Shown: positions 1 to 9,318, numbered from the stretch's first letter. The stretch: DNA of 64,000 nucleotides from Aurantiacibacter atlanticus (GCF_001077815.2 NZ_CP011310.1:2604001-2668000), one strand, 5' to 3'. The notes: generated by a model not told the origin, from the letters alone. Numbers and translations are program-made.

Positions 1-417
1 CGCCAGGACATCGTTTATCGTGACGTGCCCCCAGCTGACACGCGCCCTAGGGCGTCACCGTCACCCGCCCCCACAGGTGCCGCCCAGCGCGAGATCCGGC
101 CCACGCCGGAGCTGCTCTTCCGATATTCTGCGCTGACCTTCAACGGCCATCGCATTCATTACGATTATCCCTACGCGACCGGCGAAGAAGGCTATCCCGG
201 CCTTGTCGTCCAAGGTCCGCTTCAGGCGATGCTTCTGGCGCAATATGCCGAGGAGCTGCGCGGCTGCGCCCCGGCGCGGTTCAGCTTCCGCAGCCTCTCA
301 CCAATCTTCGGTGAAGCGCAGTTCACGCTCAATGCGCGCGAAGAAGATGGCGCGACGGCCCTCTGGACTGCGGGCGCAGGCGGTCCGATCGCGATGGAGG
401 CCCGCGCGGAATGGTGA
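1..417 (+). CDS. C-terminal part of a hotdog-fold (MaoC/HTD2-like) acyl-CoA dehydratase, cut by the window edge
   Basis: The frame is open from base 1, so the true start lies upstream; 138 codons remain before the TGA. The segment with FNGHRIHYDYPYA, followed by GYPGLVVQGPLQAMLL, is typical of the C-terminal hotdog of mesaconyl-CoA hydratase / type 2 hydroxyacyl-thioester dehydratases, where the acyl-CoA hydratase His-Asp region and the VQGPLQ helix are conserved. Expected role: hydration or dehydration of a short CoA thioester (mesaconyl-CoA or a branched-chain acyl-CoA). The next gene downstream is a tRNA on the opposite strand, so this is the end of its operon. The exact substrate cannot be read from the fragment. 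Confidence 0.75.
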   Translation, partial: RQDIVYRDVPPADTRPRASPSPAPTGAAQREIRPTPELLFRYSALTFNGHRIHYDYPYATGEEGYPGLVVQGPLQAMLLAQYAEELRGCAPARFSFRSLSPIFGEAQFTLNAREEDGATALWTAGAGGPIAMEARAEW

Positions 418-461
418 AGCCCCGAGGCGATCGTGGCATGGCACTCATCGACTTAGGTAGT

Positions 462-552
462 TGGCGGAGCGGGTGGGATTCGAACCCACGATACGGGGTT
501 ACCGTATACACACTTTCCAGGCGTGCGCCTTCGACCACTCGGCCACCGCTCC
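462..552 (-). tRNA. tRNA-Ser(GGA)
   Basis: On the minus strand from 552 the sequence folds as a class II tRNA: acceptor GGAGCGG (552-546) pairs with CCGCTCC (472-466), the anticodon loop contains CTGGAAA giving anticodon GGA, a long variable arm with TACGG/CCGTA stem follows, and the T loop GGTTCGAATCC is intact. The discriminator base is G (465) and the CCA tail is encoded (464-462). It reads UCC/UCU serine codons. Both neighbours lie on the plus strand, so it is a stand-alone transcription unit. Confidence 0.97.
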
Positions 553-635
553 GCATGCCTGTGAGGCAGAAAGCGGGCCACTAGACGAGGTACGGGCCGA
601 TGACAAGCATGCTGCGAAACACTATTGGCTGATGC

Positions 636-1040
636 ATGGCGCGCAAAATTGCAAATGCACCTTCAACCGCGGAAATGGAAGCGATGGCGCGCACTGCGCT
701 TGACCGCCTGCCGGGACGATTTACCGCGCAAATGGGGGAGATAGTGCTGCTGGTGGAAGAGTGGCCCGACAAAGCCCTTCTGGAGGGTTTCGGCATTGAA
801 AACCCCCTCGGATTGACCGGCGTTTACGAAGGCCTCCCGCTGACAGAACGCAGCATTGAGCATAGCGGCACCATGCCTGACCGCATTCGTCTGTTTCGTC
901 GCCCCATCCTCGATGAATGGGCGGAACGCGGGAACGAGACGCTGGAGCATCTGGTGGCGCATGTCGTCATCCACGAAGTCGGACATCATTTCGGCCTGTC
1001 AGACGAGGACATGCACGCGCTGGAGGACATGGCGGGCTGA
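636..1040 (+). CDS. Small zinc metallopeptidase family protein (DUF1025/COG3824 type)
   Basis: A 134-residue protein with the zinc-protease signature HEVGHHFGLSD near its C-terminus, that is HExxH followed by a third ligand region. The N-terminal half with LPGRFTAQMGEIVLLVEEWP and the middle IRLFRRPILDEW match the small cytoplasmic family annotated as metallopeptidase family protein in alphaproteobacteria; its substrates are unknown. No signal peptide is seen. It starts 84 bases from the tRNA on the opposite strand and ends 39 bases before a secreted cyclophilin, so the two may share a transcript. The family call is sure; the function is not. Confidence 0.85.
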   Translation: MARKIANAPSTAEMEAMARTALDRLPGRFTAQMGEIVLLVEEWPDKALLEGFGIENPLGLTGVYEGLPLTERSIEHSGTMPDRIRLFRRPILDEWAERGNETLEHLVAHVVIHEVGHHFGLSDEDMHALEDMAG

Positions 1041-1079
1041 ACGCTTGCCAAATCACGGCGTTTTGGCAGGATGGTTTGC

Positions 1080-2114
1080 ATGAGAACATGCCTTGCCCTT
1101 GCCGCTCTTTCCTTTGTCATCGCCGCGCCCGCATTGGCGCAAGAGCAACCCGCTCCGGTTACGCCCGGATCGGTCATCGAAAGTGCCGCGCCGGAGGAAT
1201 GGCACAGCATCGCTGCTGAAGACCTTCTGGTGATGGAGCTCGCGCCCGATGCTGCGGGCGAGCCGCGAACAATTGTGATCCAGTTGATGCCAGCCCCGCT
1301 TAGCCAGCCGTGGGTCGAGAACATCCGCACGCTGGCCCGCGCACAATATTGGGACGGCAGCTCGATCAACCGCGTGCAGGATAATTACGTGGTGCAATGG
1401 GGGCAGCCGGACGAAGGCTCGGGCGGGACGGTTAAACCGGTGCCGGAAGGGCTGAATGTTGTGCCGGAGAGTGCATATACGGTCGATTTTGCGCCCGGCT
1501 TGTTTGGCGGCAGAATTTACCATCGCGACGGGGCGCGGGACGAAATCGTGCGCATCGAGCCTCGCCCTTTCCCGCACGGTCCGCGTCCAAACAGTTTTGC
1601 CGATCCCTATGCCGATGCGGTCGGCTTTATCGGCGGCTTTCCAGCCGCTGCGGCCATGGAATTGACACGCGATGCCGACATTGTCAGCCGACCAACACAA
1701 GCCTGGCCTACCCATTGTTATGGAATGGTAGGCGTTGGCCGCGATGTTTCACCTGATACAGGGGATGGCTCACAACTTTACACCGTGATTGGCCACGCAC
1801 CCCGCCATCTTGATCGCAATATCGCGCTGGTGGGACGCGTTATCGAAGGCATGGAACATCTTTCCAGCCTGCCGCGCGGCACCGGACCGCTGAGTTTCTA
1901 TGAGACGGAGGAAGAGCTGGTGCCGATCCTCTCCTTTCGTATTGCCACTGACCTCGCCAACCCTCCGAGGTTTGAGTTTCTGGACACGGGCAGCGTAAGC
2001 TTCGAACGCTACATCGCAGTGCGGGCCAACCGGCACGATGATTTTTACAATATACCCGCAGGCGGCGTAGACATTTGCAACGTGCCGGTGCCTGTCCGTC
2101 GTGCCGGAGACTGA
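1080..2114 (+). CDS. Secreted cyclophilin-type peptidyl-prolyl cis-trans isomerase
   Basis: 344 residues beginning MRTCLALAALSF with a signal peptide that ends ALA|QEQ, so it is exported to the periplasm. I chose the ATG at 1080, not the in-frame ATG at 1071, because AGGA at 1068-1071 sits eight bases before 1080 and overlaps 1071. The body has the divergent bacterial cyclophilin pattern: TIVIQLMP strand, YWDGSSINRVQDNYVVQWG (usual F/Y-H-R-V-I-x-x-F-M-x-Q-G-G region), then GMVGVGR, IGHAPRHLDRNIALVGRVIEGM near the C-terminus. A long insertion (about residues 120-200) separates the two halves, as in the larger sphingomonad homologues. Probable role: folding of periplasmic or outer membrane proteins. 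Isomerase activity is inferred only. Confidence 0.82.
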   Translation: MRTCLALAALSFVIAAPALAQEQPAPVTPGSVIESAAPEEWHSIAAEDLLVMELAPDAAGEPRTIVIQLMPAPLSQPWVENIRTLARAQYWDGSSINRVQDNYVVQWGQPDEGSGGTVKPVPEGLNVVPESAYTVDFAPGLFGGRIYHRDGARDEIVRIEPRPFPHGPRPNSFADPYADAVGFIGGFPAAAAMELTRDADIVSRPTQAWPTHCYGMVGVGRDVSPDTGDGSQLYTVIGHAPRHLDRNIALVGRVIEGMEHLSSLPRGTGPLSFYETEEELVPILSFRIATDLANPPRFEFLDTGSVSFERYIAVRANRHDDFYNIPAGGVDICNVPVPVRRAGD

Positions 2115-2120
2115 GCCGCA

Positions 2121-2150
2121 CGGGTGACAAAGGTGACAGGGTGTCACCCG
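2121..2150. repeat. GTGACA-type inverted repeat, copy 1
   Basis: CGGGTGACA (2121-2129) and TGTCACCCG (2142-2150) form a perfect 9-base inverted repeat around an internal GGTGACAGGG. It sits seven bases after the cyclophilin stop, between convergent genes. A near-identical element lies at 37797-37824. A further GAAGGTGACACTTC mini-hairpin lies at 2201-2214. It may serve as a bidirectional terminator or be a dispersed REP-like element; there is no T-run. Confidence 0.6.
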
Positions 2151-2295
2151 GCCAAATTGCTGTTTTAGCGCGTATTATCAAACACGTGAAATAATTCGGC
2201 GAAGGTGACACTTCTGCGGTGCAAAACGTTTGGCAGTAACGGCGATGGGAAAGAGCGCCATTGTCATGAGCTTGACACGACTTGTAGGAAAGCCG

Positions 2296-4377
2296 CTAAA
2301 TCCGGTCGGCCTGCGCCACTGCATCGCTGGCGCGGAGCGAGCTGATGATGCGGGTGAGATGTGCCAGATCCTGGACTTCTATATCCACTTCATAAGTGTG
2401 GAATGGCTCATCACGGTGGGTCAGCTCAAGATTGATGACATTGGAATTGTTGCGTGCAAACACGCCGGCCATTTCCGCAAGTGTGCCAGCCCTGTTGTAG
2501 AGGACGATGTTGAGCCGTCCGATCGCCCCACGTGAACGCTCGCCCCAAGACAGATCGACCCAATCAGCATCGACGCCATTGGCAAGTTCGAGGCAATCGA
2601 TAGCATGCACTTGCACGCCAACCCCCTTGATACGCAGGCCGACGATGCGATCTCCGGGAACGGGGTGGCAACACTGGGCCAACTCGAACGCCACGCCGGG
2701 TGGCAGCCCCTTAATGGAAATCGCCCGCCCTTGCGAAAGCTCTTTGGGCATATCCGCGGTGCTGCCGGGCACAATGGCTTCCATGACATCGCGATCAGAC
2801 AGTTTGGACGAACCGATCGCATACATCATGTCTTCGACCTCGGCGAACTCAAGTCGCTCTGTCGCCTGCGCAATCGCTTTTTTGCCGACCTTGGTGGGCA
2901 GCCGTTCGACAATTTCATCGAACAGCTTGCGCCCGATTTCGGCTACCTCGTCACGCTCTTTCATCCGGACTGCGCGGCGGATGGCAGCGCGTGCCTTTCC
3001 GGTAACGACGAAACCCAGCCAGCTTAATTGTGGCTGGGCATTGCCACTCTTGATGATCTCCACCACGTCGCCATTATTCAGCGGCGTGCGCAGCGGCATG
3101 TGCCGCCCGTTGATTTTTGCGCCAACGGTTTGCGCGCCAAGATCGGTGTGCACGGCAAAGGCAAAATCTACCGCCGTTGCACCTTTCGGCATCTGGAACA
3201 AAGAACCGCGCGGAGTGAAGGCGAATATGCGATCCTGGTAAATCGCCAGCTTGGTATGTTCGAGAAGTTCCTCGGCATCATGGCTGGCATCGACAATCTC
3301 AATCAGATCGCGCAGCCAGCCAACGGCGCCATCGGGCCGGTCGCCCTGCTTATATGCCCAATGCGCGGCGAGACCGAATTCATTGGTCTGATTCATTTCC
3401 CGCGTCCGGATCTGCACTTCAACGCGCATGGACCGGTCATAAAACAAGGTAGTGTGCAGGCTGCGATAACCATTGTTCTTCGGCGTGGAGATGTAATCCT
3501 TGAACCGCCCCGGCACGAATTGAAACGTTCGGTGCAATTTGCCCAGTGCGCGGTAACAATCCTCTGGATTCTCGGTCAGCACGCGAAAGGCCATGATGTC
3601 GGAAATCTGTTCGAAGGGAAGATGCCGCTCCGCCATTTTGCGCCAGATCGAATAGGGGTGCTTTTCGCGCCCCCAGACACCGACATCCAACCCGGCTTCA
3701 GACAGCGCCTGCTTGATATCGAGTGCAATGCGATCGACCTGCCCGGTATCTGTCTGCCGCAATTGTTCGAGCCGCTTGGTGATAATGTCGTAGGCTTCGG
3801 GCTCAAGCTGCTCGAATGCCAACAGCTGCATTTCGCGCATATATTCATACATACCCACCCGCTCTGCCAGCGGGGCGTAGATATCCATCGTTTCGCGGGC
3901 GATACGGCGGCGCTTGTCCGGGTTTTTGATGTGGTGAAGCGTGCGCATGTTATGCAGCCTGTCCGCCAGTTTCACCAGCAAGACACGCAGGTCTTCGCTC
4001 ATTGCCAATAGGAATTTGCGCAGGTTTTCAGCGGCGCGTTCATCCTCCGGCATCTGTTCGATTTTGGAAAGCTTGGTTACCCCGTCGACCAGCCGAGCGA
4101 CCTTCGGTCCGAAGTTTTTCTCCACATCCTCAATCGTGGCCAGCGTGTCCTCGACCGTATCGTGGAGGAGCGCGGTAATGATCGTTTCCTGATCGAGCTT
4201 CAGATCAGTCATCAGTCCGGCGACTTCTACCGGATGGCTGAAATAGGGATCACCCGATGCGCGCTTCTGGCTACCGTGTTTCTGCACCGTATATACATAG
4301 GCGCGGTTGAGCAGCGCCTCATCAGCGTCGGGATCATATTCCTTGACCCGCTCAACAAGTTCGTATTGGCGCAGCAT
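2296..4377 (-). CDS. rsh: Bifunctional (p)ppGpp synthetase/hydrolase (Rsh, RelA/SpoT family)
   Basis: 693 residues from MLRQYELVERVKEYDPD, the conserved start of alphaproteobacterial Rsh; an upstream in-frame ATG at 4551 would add 58 residues that look non-coding. Domains in order: HD hydrolase (about 20-180) with the intact HD pair H72-D73 in LLHDTVEDT; (p)ppGpp synthetase (about 230-350) with GRFKDYISTPK, YRSLHTT and EVQIRT; TGS (about 390-455) with FTPRG; C-terminal zinc-finger/ACT region with HRDEPFHTYEVDIEV. Both active sites look complete, as expected when a genome has a single Rsh controlling the stringent response. Monocistronic, convergent with the cyclophilin gene. Confidence 0.97.
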   Translation of the reverse strand: MLRQYELVERVKEYDPDADEALLNRAYVYTVQKHGSQKRASGDPYFSHPVEVAGLMTDLKLDQETIITALLHDTVEDTLATIEDVEKNFGPKVARLVDGVTKLSKIEQMPEDERAAENLRKFLLAMSEDLRVLLVKLADRLHNMRTLHHIKNPDKRRRIARETMDIYAPLAERVGMYEYMREMQLLAFEQLEPEAYDIITKRLEQLRQTDTGQVDRIALDIKQALSEAGLDVGVWGREKHPYSIWRKMAERHLPFEQISDIMAFRVLTENPEDCYRALGKLHRTFQFVPGRFKDYISTPKNNGYRSLHTTLFYDRSMRVEVQIRTREMNQTNEFGLAAHWAYKQGDRPDGAVGWLRDLIEIVDASHDAEELLEHTKLAIYQDRIFAFTPRGSLFQMPKGATAVDFAFAVHTDLGAQTVGAKINGRHMPLRTPLNNGDVVEIIKSGNAQPQLSWLGFVVTGKARAAIRRAVRMKERDEVAEIGRKLFDEIVERLPTKVGKKAIAQATERLEFAEVEDMMYAIGSSKLSDRDVMEAIVPGSTADMPKELSQGRAISIKGLPPGVAFELAQCCHPVPGDRIVGLRIKGVGVQVHAIDCLELANGVDADWVDLSWGERSRGAIGRLNIVLYNRAGTLAEMAGVFARNNSNVINLELTHRDEPFHTYEVDIEVQDLAHLTRIISSLRASDAVAQADRI

Positions 4378-4662
4378 TATTTCAATGTGCGGTGCAACAC
4401 GTGTTTCGGCAAGCGGAAATGCATCTGCTATTGCAAGATTTGCAAGTTGGCGAAACACATGCACTGGTCCGGTGCTCTGGGCGAAGGCGATTTCTCCACC
4501 CGGAATGGCGAAGTCACTTGAAGCAGTTGCGTAGCAGCGCAGTCCGGACACGAACGGGTTTGGAGCTTCGACGACTAACCCGACCTATATGGGGGATCCA
4601 CTGTCGCGACGGGTCCATATGTCTTACTCGGAGACACTTAACCCGTGCAGGATGCCGGGCGA

Positions 4663-6606
4663 CTACTCCCCTTCACCCTCCGCAGCGAAGCCCACGATGG
4701 GATCGACCTGACCGCGGGTGTAGCTGTGATAGCCGCCGCGCGTTTCGTCATAGATGCGCGTGGCGATAGGCTGGCCCCATGCGCCAGTGTCCCACAAGGC
4801 CTTGAACAGAGGTTCGACAAATTTGTTGCGGCCCACGCGCCCGAGGAACTCCTCGGCCTGAGGGATGACCGGACGATATTCATTGCGCAAGGCTGCCTCC
4901 AACCAGAGGAATAGCACTTCATTATTGCCCGCCTCCGACAGACCCAGCTCTTCATCAAGCGCGGCCAGCTGGGCATCACTCATGTCATCAGGCAATTCTT
5001 CCATGAAGCGGCGCTGTTCAAACGCGCTCCAGCCAGCCCATGCATCGGCCGTGGGGAGAGTGGCATCAGCGGCGTAAGCTGTGACGGCATCATCGACCGC
5101 GGCAAAGGCCTGGCGATCGGGCTGCACCACGTTTTCAGGAAGTCCGGTGCCGTAAACCCAAGCATCCAGCATCAGCGATTCTTCCAGCTCTGCATCGTCC
5201 GCGATCACGTGCTCGCGCAGATCGGCAATAAACATTTCGGAGGTGGCGGGCTCAAACGCATGACGATCAAACCAGCCGCGCATGAATTCATCAAATCGCT
5301 CGCGTCCGATGATGCTTTCCAGCGTATGCAGGAACAAGGCGCCCTTATCGTAAACGATGGCCGAACTATATTCGAGCGGGTTCAGTTCGGGGGGAGTGCG
5401 CAGCGCGGTGCGCGGATTGTCTTCGCCCAGCGCTTCCAGCGCTTCGCGCACGCCGGCAAATTCCAGCGCGCGTTCCTGCATGGCGCGGGTTTCGCCGAAT
5501 ACTTCTTCTGAAATGCGGTTGGTCAGGTAACTGGTCACGCCTTCGTTAAGCCAGCCATCGCGCCAACTGGCATAGGTGACGAGATTGCCCGACCAGCTAT
5601 GCGCCAGCTCATGCGCGATCAGCCCGGTATTGGACCTGTCGCCCGCGATGAAAGTAGGGGTGAGAAAGGTCATCACCGGGTTTTCCATCCCGCCATAGGG
5701 GAAGGCAGGCGGCAAAACGATCATGTCATACCGGCCCCAGCGATATGGGCCGTAAATGCCCTCCGCAGCATTTATCATGGCCTCGGTATCGACCAGTTCG
5801 GCAGCGGCCTCTTCAATCATTTCAGGTTCGGACCACACGCCTGAACGCGGGCCGAGTTCGGCAAATTCAAGGTTCCCAGCAGCAATCGCGATCAGATAGG
5901 GCGGGATCGAATTCTCCATCACGAAGCTGTAAACGCGGCGCGCGGGTTGGCCGTCAGCGGCCTCCAGCTCTTCTGCATCGCCGCGGCTGATGCCGCTCAT
6001 CACCACGGTCAGTGGATCGGGTACGGTAATCTTCGCTTCCCATGTCTGGCGGATACCCGGACTGTCCTGTGTCGGGATCCAGCTGCGGTTGAGAATGGCC
6101 TGCCCCTGGCTGAATACGAAGGGATGTTTGCCGCCCGCGGTCTGTTCGGCTTCGAGCCATTGCAGCGCCTCTGCACCCGATCCGCTGGCATAGGATATGA
6201 CGATCTGCTGCAGGTCCGGCCCGGTCAGTTCGCCCAATTGCACCGTAATGGGTTCGCCCTTGCCGGGATCGTTTTCGCCAATTTCATAGGTTAGTTCATT
6301 GCCATTGCCATCGGTGATACCGCCGATCACAAGACCATTTGAATCGAGCACGATCTCCGTCGCGTCTTCGGCCTTCTGAATATCCAGCGTGGCAACACCT
6401 TCAACCTTCTGCCCCTCAAAATCGAGCGCAAGATCCAGCGCGACATGGGTAACCCGCGCGTCCAGAGGTTGCGCAAAGGTGAATTCGTCCAGCGCCTCTT
6501 CGCTCGTCAGAATGGGGGCGACGACCCGCTCTTGTTCAGGCAGATCATCTGCGGAACATCCCGCGACAAACAGGGCGGCAACACAAGCAAGGGCAGGAAA
6601 ACGCAT
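4663..6606 (-). CDS. M1-family zinc aminopeptidase, lipoprotein (leukotriene A4 hydrolase-like)
   Basis: 647 residues. The start carries a lipoprotein signal with lipobox VAGC (Cys17), so it is anchored to a membrane facing the periplasm. The M1 signatures are complete: substrate loop GGMEN (305-309), zinc site HELAHSW (332-338) with the downstream Glu in WLNEGVTSYL (E355). N-terminal beta-saddle domain about 40-235, catalytic domain 236-450, and a C-terminal helical domain of the LTA4-hydrolase type (about 510-640). Expected role: removing N-terminal residues from peptides in the periplasm. It stands alone: rsh runs in the same direction, but its start lies 285 bases away, across the 3' end of this gene. 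Confidence 0.93.
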   Translation of the reverse strand: MRFPALACVAALFVAGCSADDLPEQERVVAPILTSEEALDEFTFAQPLDARVTHVALDLALDFEGQKVEGVATLDIQKAEDATEIVLDSNGLVIGGITDGNGNELTYEIGENDPGKGEPITVQLGELTGPDLQQIVISYASGSGAEALQWLEAEQTAGGKHPFVFSQGQAILNRSWIPTQDSPGIRQTWEAKITVPDPLTVVMSGISRGDAEELEAADGQPARRVYSFVMENSIPPYLIAIAAGNLEFAELGPRSGVWSEPEMIEEAAAELVDTEAMINAAEGIYGPYRWGRYDMIVLPPAFPYGGMENPVMTFLTPTFIAGDRSNTGLIAHELAHSWSGNLVTYASWRDGWLNEGVTSYLTNRISEEVFGETRAMQERALEFAGVREALEALGEDNPRTALRTPPELNPLEYSSAIVYDKGALFLHTLESIIGRERFDEFMRGWFDRHAFEPATSEMFIADLREHVIADDAELEESLMLDAWVYGTGLPENVVQPDRQAFAAVDDAVTAYAADATLPTADAWAGWSAFEQRRFMEELPDDMSDAQLAALDEELGLSEAGNNEVLFLWLEAALRNEYRPVIPQAEEFLGRVGRNKFVEPLFKALWDTGAWGQPIATRIYDETRGGYHSYTRGQVDPIVGFAAEGEGE

Positions 6607-6771
6607 GAAATCTCCGGTCAGTTTTCGCTATTCAATAACCACACATAGGCATAGGCTGCGCTCGTGTCATCTGTCGAGGAAAGCTGTTTCGTGCTAAATG
6701 GAACATTGGCTAGATTGGCATGATTTGAACAGTCAGGCCGTGTCGCATGACAGGACAAGGTGGGATCTAGG

Positions 6772-7643
6772 ATGACGCGGATACGACAATCGGCAACGCG
6801 GATTGGGTATGCCTTGGCCATACTTTCCGTGGCATTTGCTCCCCTGTCTGCAAGCGCGCAGGATGGCGATACGCCCGCGCAAGACGGCAGCGATGATATC
6901 GTGGTCGAAGGCGTGCTGGACGTGGACGGTGTAGAGGTGCTCCGGCAGGCGCGTGAGATAACTGCCCAGCGCAGCTCCACAGCCAAGCCGCTGGCCCGCT
7001 TCAACACTCCCATCTGTCCCGGCATCTGGGGCTTGGCCCCGGAAAATGCTCAATTATTGGTCGATCGCATTAATGAAGATGCGGATTGCCGCGCAAACAT
7101 CTGGGTCATTTTCGTCGATGATCCCCATGCAAGCTATCACCAGATGCGCATCGAAGATGCCTTTTTGATGCAGGGGGTGAACATATGGGAAAGCCGCCGC
7201 ATCCTTGAACAGGAAGGGCCCGCGCTGGCATGGAACGCGACCATCCTGCGCAACAATGAAGGTATTTCCAATTCCACCAGCGACGCCGCGATCAATCAGG
7301 TTTCATCCATGTCGCGGCTCGATACCGGAATGCGCAACGATATCGAAATCGCAGTGCTGTTGATGGAAAGGTCTGTGCTGGCCCGTCTGGATGCCTATGC
7401 GCTGGCCGATTACGCCACCATGCGACTGCTGGCCGATACCCGCGCACCCGAGACGAAGGCGAATATGGCACGATCCTGTCCCTCATGGGCGCAGAGGGAG
7501 TTGACCAAGCTTCCCCCACCGGCCTCACTCCGTTCGACATGGCCTATCTGCGCAGCCTCTACCGTGGCAGCGGCACATCGCCCTCTCGCCACGCGCATTC
7601 AAGCATGGATGATCTGATGGTAGAAGAAATGCTGCGCGACTAG
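6772..7643 (+). pseudogene. Secreted protein of unknown function, interrupted by a -1 frameshift near 7459
   Basis: The ATG at 6772 opens a frame with a clear signal peptide ending SASA|QDG, followed by a domain with IDVDGVEVLRQ-like and FNTPICPGIWGL segments. At 7459-7460 the reading frame breaks: the first frame runs on as low-quality sequence to 7617, while the frame beginning GAA TAT GGC at 7461 continues a sensible protein (EYGTILSLMGAEGVDQ, then TPFDMAYLRSLYRG) to TAG at 7641. The full interval is 872 bases, one short of 291 codons, so one missing base explains it. There is no slippery heptamer, so programmed shifting is unlikely. The function is not recognised; homologues would be envelope proteins of sphingomonads. 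Confidence 0.7.
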
Positions 7644-7677
7644 ACGCTGTGGCTGCGCCGGTTGCAAGCAGGTCTGG

Positions 7678-8532
7678 CTAATCCCACACCGCTTCTGGTG
7701 GCAGGCTCATCAGAATGGCGTCGATATTACCGCCGGTCTTGAGGCCGAACAGCGTTCCGCGATCATAGACAAGGTTGAATTCAGCATAGCGACCACGCCA
7801 TTCAAGCTGCCGTTGCTTTTCCTCCCGCGTCCATTCCGTGTCCATGCGCCCTCTGACAAGCTGAGGGTATATATCCAGAAACGCTTCGCCCACATCGCGG
7901 GTGAAAGCCAGATTGCGTTCGAACGCAGGCTCATCCTCGCATTCCAGATGGTCGTAGAAAATTCCGCCTACCCCGCGATGCACGCTGCGGTGGGGGATGT
8001 AGAAATATTCGTCAGCCCATTTGCTGAATCGTTCGTAATAGGTGGGGTTGTGCGCGGCGCAGGCGGCCCGCAGCCGGGCGTGAAAGGCCTGCGTATCCTC
8101 TTTATAGGGAATCGGTGGATTAAGGTCCGCACCGCCGCCGAACCAAGCGGTTTGCGTGGTGAGGAAGCGGGTGTTCATATGCACCGCAGGGACATGCGGA
8201 TTGGCCATATGCGCAACAAGACTGATGCCGGTGGCGGTGAATTGCGGATGGTCTTCGCTGGCACCGTTGATCTGTGCGGCAAACTGGGGATTGAACGCAC
8301 CCGAAACGGTGCTGACATTCACCCCGACTTTCTCAAATACCTTGCCCTTCATCAGACCCTGAACGCCGCCGCCACCGTGCGATCCATCGTCCGTGTCGCG
8401 GTCCCATTCCTTATAGCCAAAGCCGGCATCCGATCCGGCATCGCGCTCTATCTCTTCAAAGGCGGAGCAAATGCGGTCACGCAAAGCTTCAAACCAGTTG
8501 CGAGCCTGTGCGGTCTGATCTTTCCATTCCAT
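7678..8532 (-). CDS. hemF: Oxygen-dependent coproporphyrinogen III oxidase
   Basis: 284 residues, full length for HemF. Signatures include SHGGGGVQGLMKGKVFEKVGVN, HMNTRFLTT, WFGGGADLNPP, KWADEYFYIPHR and the C-terminal FNLVYDRGTLFGLKTGGNIDAILMSLPP, covering the substrate- and dimer-forming regions of the family. It converts coproporphyrinogen III to protoporphyrinogen IX in the cytoplasm, using O2, in heme synthesis. The start ATG at 8532 is the only strong one. It is divergent from pdeM, with only 45 bases between starts, so the promoters must overlap the coding ends or each other. Confidence 0.97.
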   Translation of the reverse strand: MEWKDQTAQARNWFEALRDRICSAFEEIERDAGSDAGFGYKEWDRDTDDGSHGGGGVQGLMKGKVFEKVGVNVSTVSGAFNPQFAAQINGASEDHPQFTATGISLVAHMANPHVPAVHMNTRFLTTQTAWFGGGADLNPPIPYKEDTQAFHARLRAACAAHNPTYYERFSKWADEYFYIPHRSVHRGVGGIFYDHLECEDEPAFERNLAFTRDVGEAFLDIYPQLVRGRMDTEWTREEKQRQLEWRGRYAEFNLVYDRGTLFGLKTGGNIDAILMSLPPEAVWD

Positions 8533-8577
8533 GATGATGTCTTGCCAAAGCCAGCGTCAGGCGGCAAGTGCGGTTCC

Positions 8578-9318
8578 ATGGTTCCCGTTTCGTTCACCCT
8601 CCCCTTTTGCGGAGACGAATTTGTGCTTGTCCCGCAGGATGGCGGTGGGCGGGCGCTGTTCTGGCCACGCGAAAATGCGCTGCTGGTGGCTGATCTCCAT
8701 CTCGAAAAGGCCAGTTTCTATGCCCGTCACGGCCAGATGCTGCCGCCTTATGACAGCCGCGAAACGCTTGAGCGGCTGGCCGATGCGATCCGCCTAACTG
8801 GTGCACGCAGGGTTTTCACCCTGGGCGATAATTTTCACGACTCGGCAGGCTCCGCCAGGCTTGAACCGCAGGCGAAAGGCATGCTGGCTGCACTCACGCG
8901 GGCAACCGACTGGGTGTGGATCACCGGCAATCACGATCCCGCAATGGAAGCAAGAAGCGGCGGCACGATAGCGACAGAGCTTTCTATCGGCGGCATGATC
9001 CTGCGCCACATGGCAAAGCCCGATGAGACACGGCCCGAACTGTCCGGCCATTTTCATCCGCGCGTACAGGTGAAAATGCGTGAACGCCGCATCCGCCGCG
9101 CCTGCGCTGTTGTCAGCCAGGACAATGCGGGCAGTGGGCGCATGATATTGCCAGCATTCGGAGCATTGACCGGTGGTATGAACGCGGCCGATCCAGCGAT
9201 TCTCAAAGCGCTGCAACCTGCCAGTGAGATTGATGCTGTGGTGCCAGCGGGCAAGCGGTTGGCGCGTTTTCCGCTGTGGCGCAAGGATGGTTCGCGTCAG
9301 GCCGAAACGACTGCATAA
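8578..9318 (+). CDS. pdeM: Ligase-associated metallophosphoesterase PdeM
   Basis: 246 residues from the ATG at 8578; the same frame is open back to 7813 but that part is antisense to hemF. Calcineurin-type metal motifs are in order: DLHLEK (D39, H41), GDNFHD (83-88), GNHD (117-120) and GHFHP (157-161). This is the family named ligase-associated DNA damage response endonuclease PdeM, usually encoded beside a Lhr-type helicase, an exonuclease and an ATP-dependent ligase. Here those partners are not adjacent; LigD appears only at the far end of the window. Role inferred: DNA end processing in repair. Confidence 0.88.
   Translation: MVPVSFTLPFCGDEFVLVPQDGGGRALFWPRENALLVADLHLEKASFYARHGQMLPPYDSRETLERLADAIRLTGARRVFTLGDNFHDSAGSARLEPQAKGMLAALTRATDWVWITGNHDPAMEARSGGTIATELSIGGMILRHMAKPDETRPELSGHFHPRVQVKMRERRIRRACAVVSQDNAGSGRMILPAFGALTGGMNAADPAILKALQPASEIDAVVPAGKRLARFPLWRKDGSRQAETTA

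Noticed and set aside
3028-4011. 327-codon plus-strand frame
   Set aside because: Antisense to rsh.
7813-8577. Long open frame upstream of and in frame with pdeM
   Set aside because: It is antisense to hemF, whose full-length protein is clear; PdeM homology begins near 8578.
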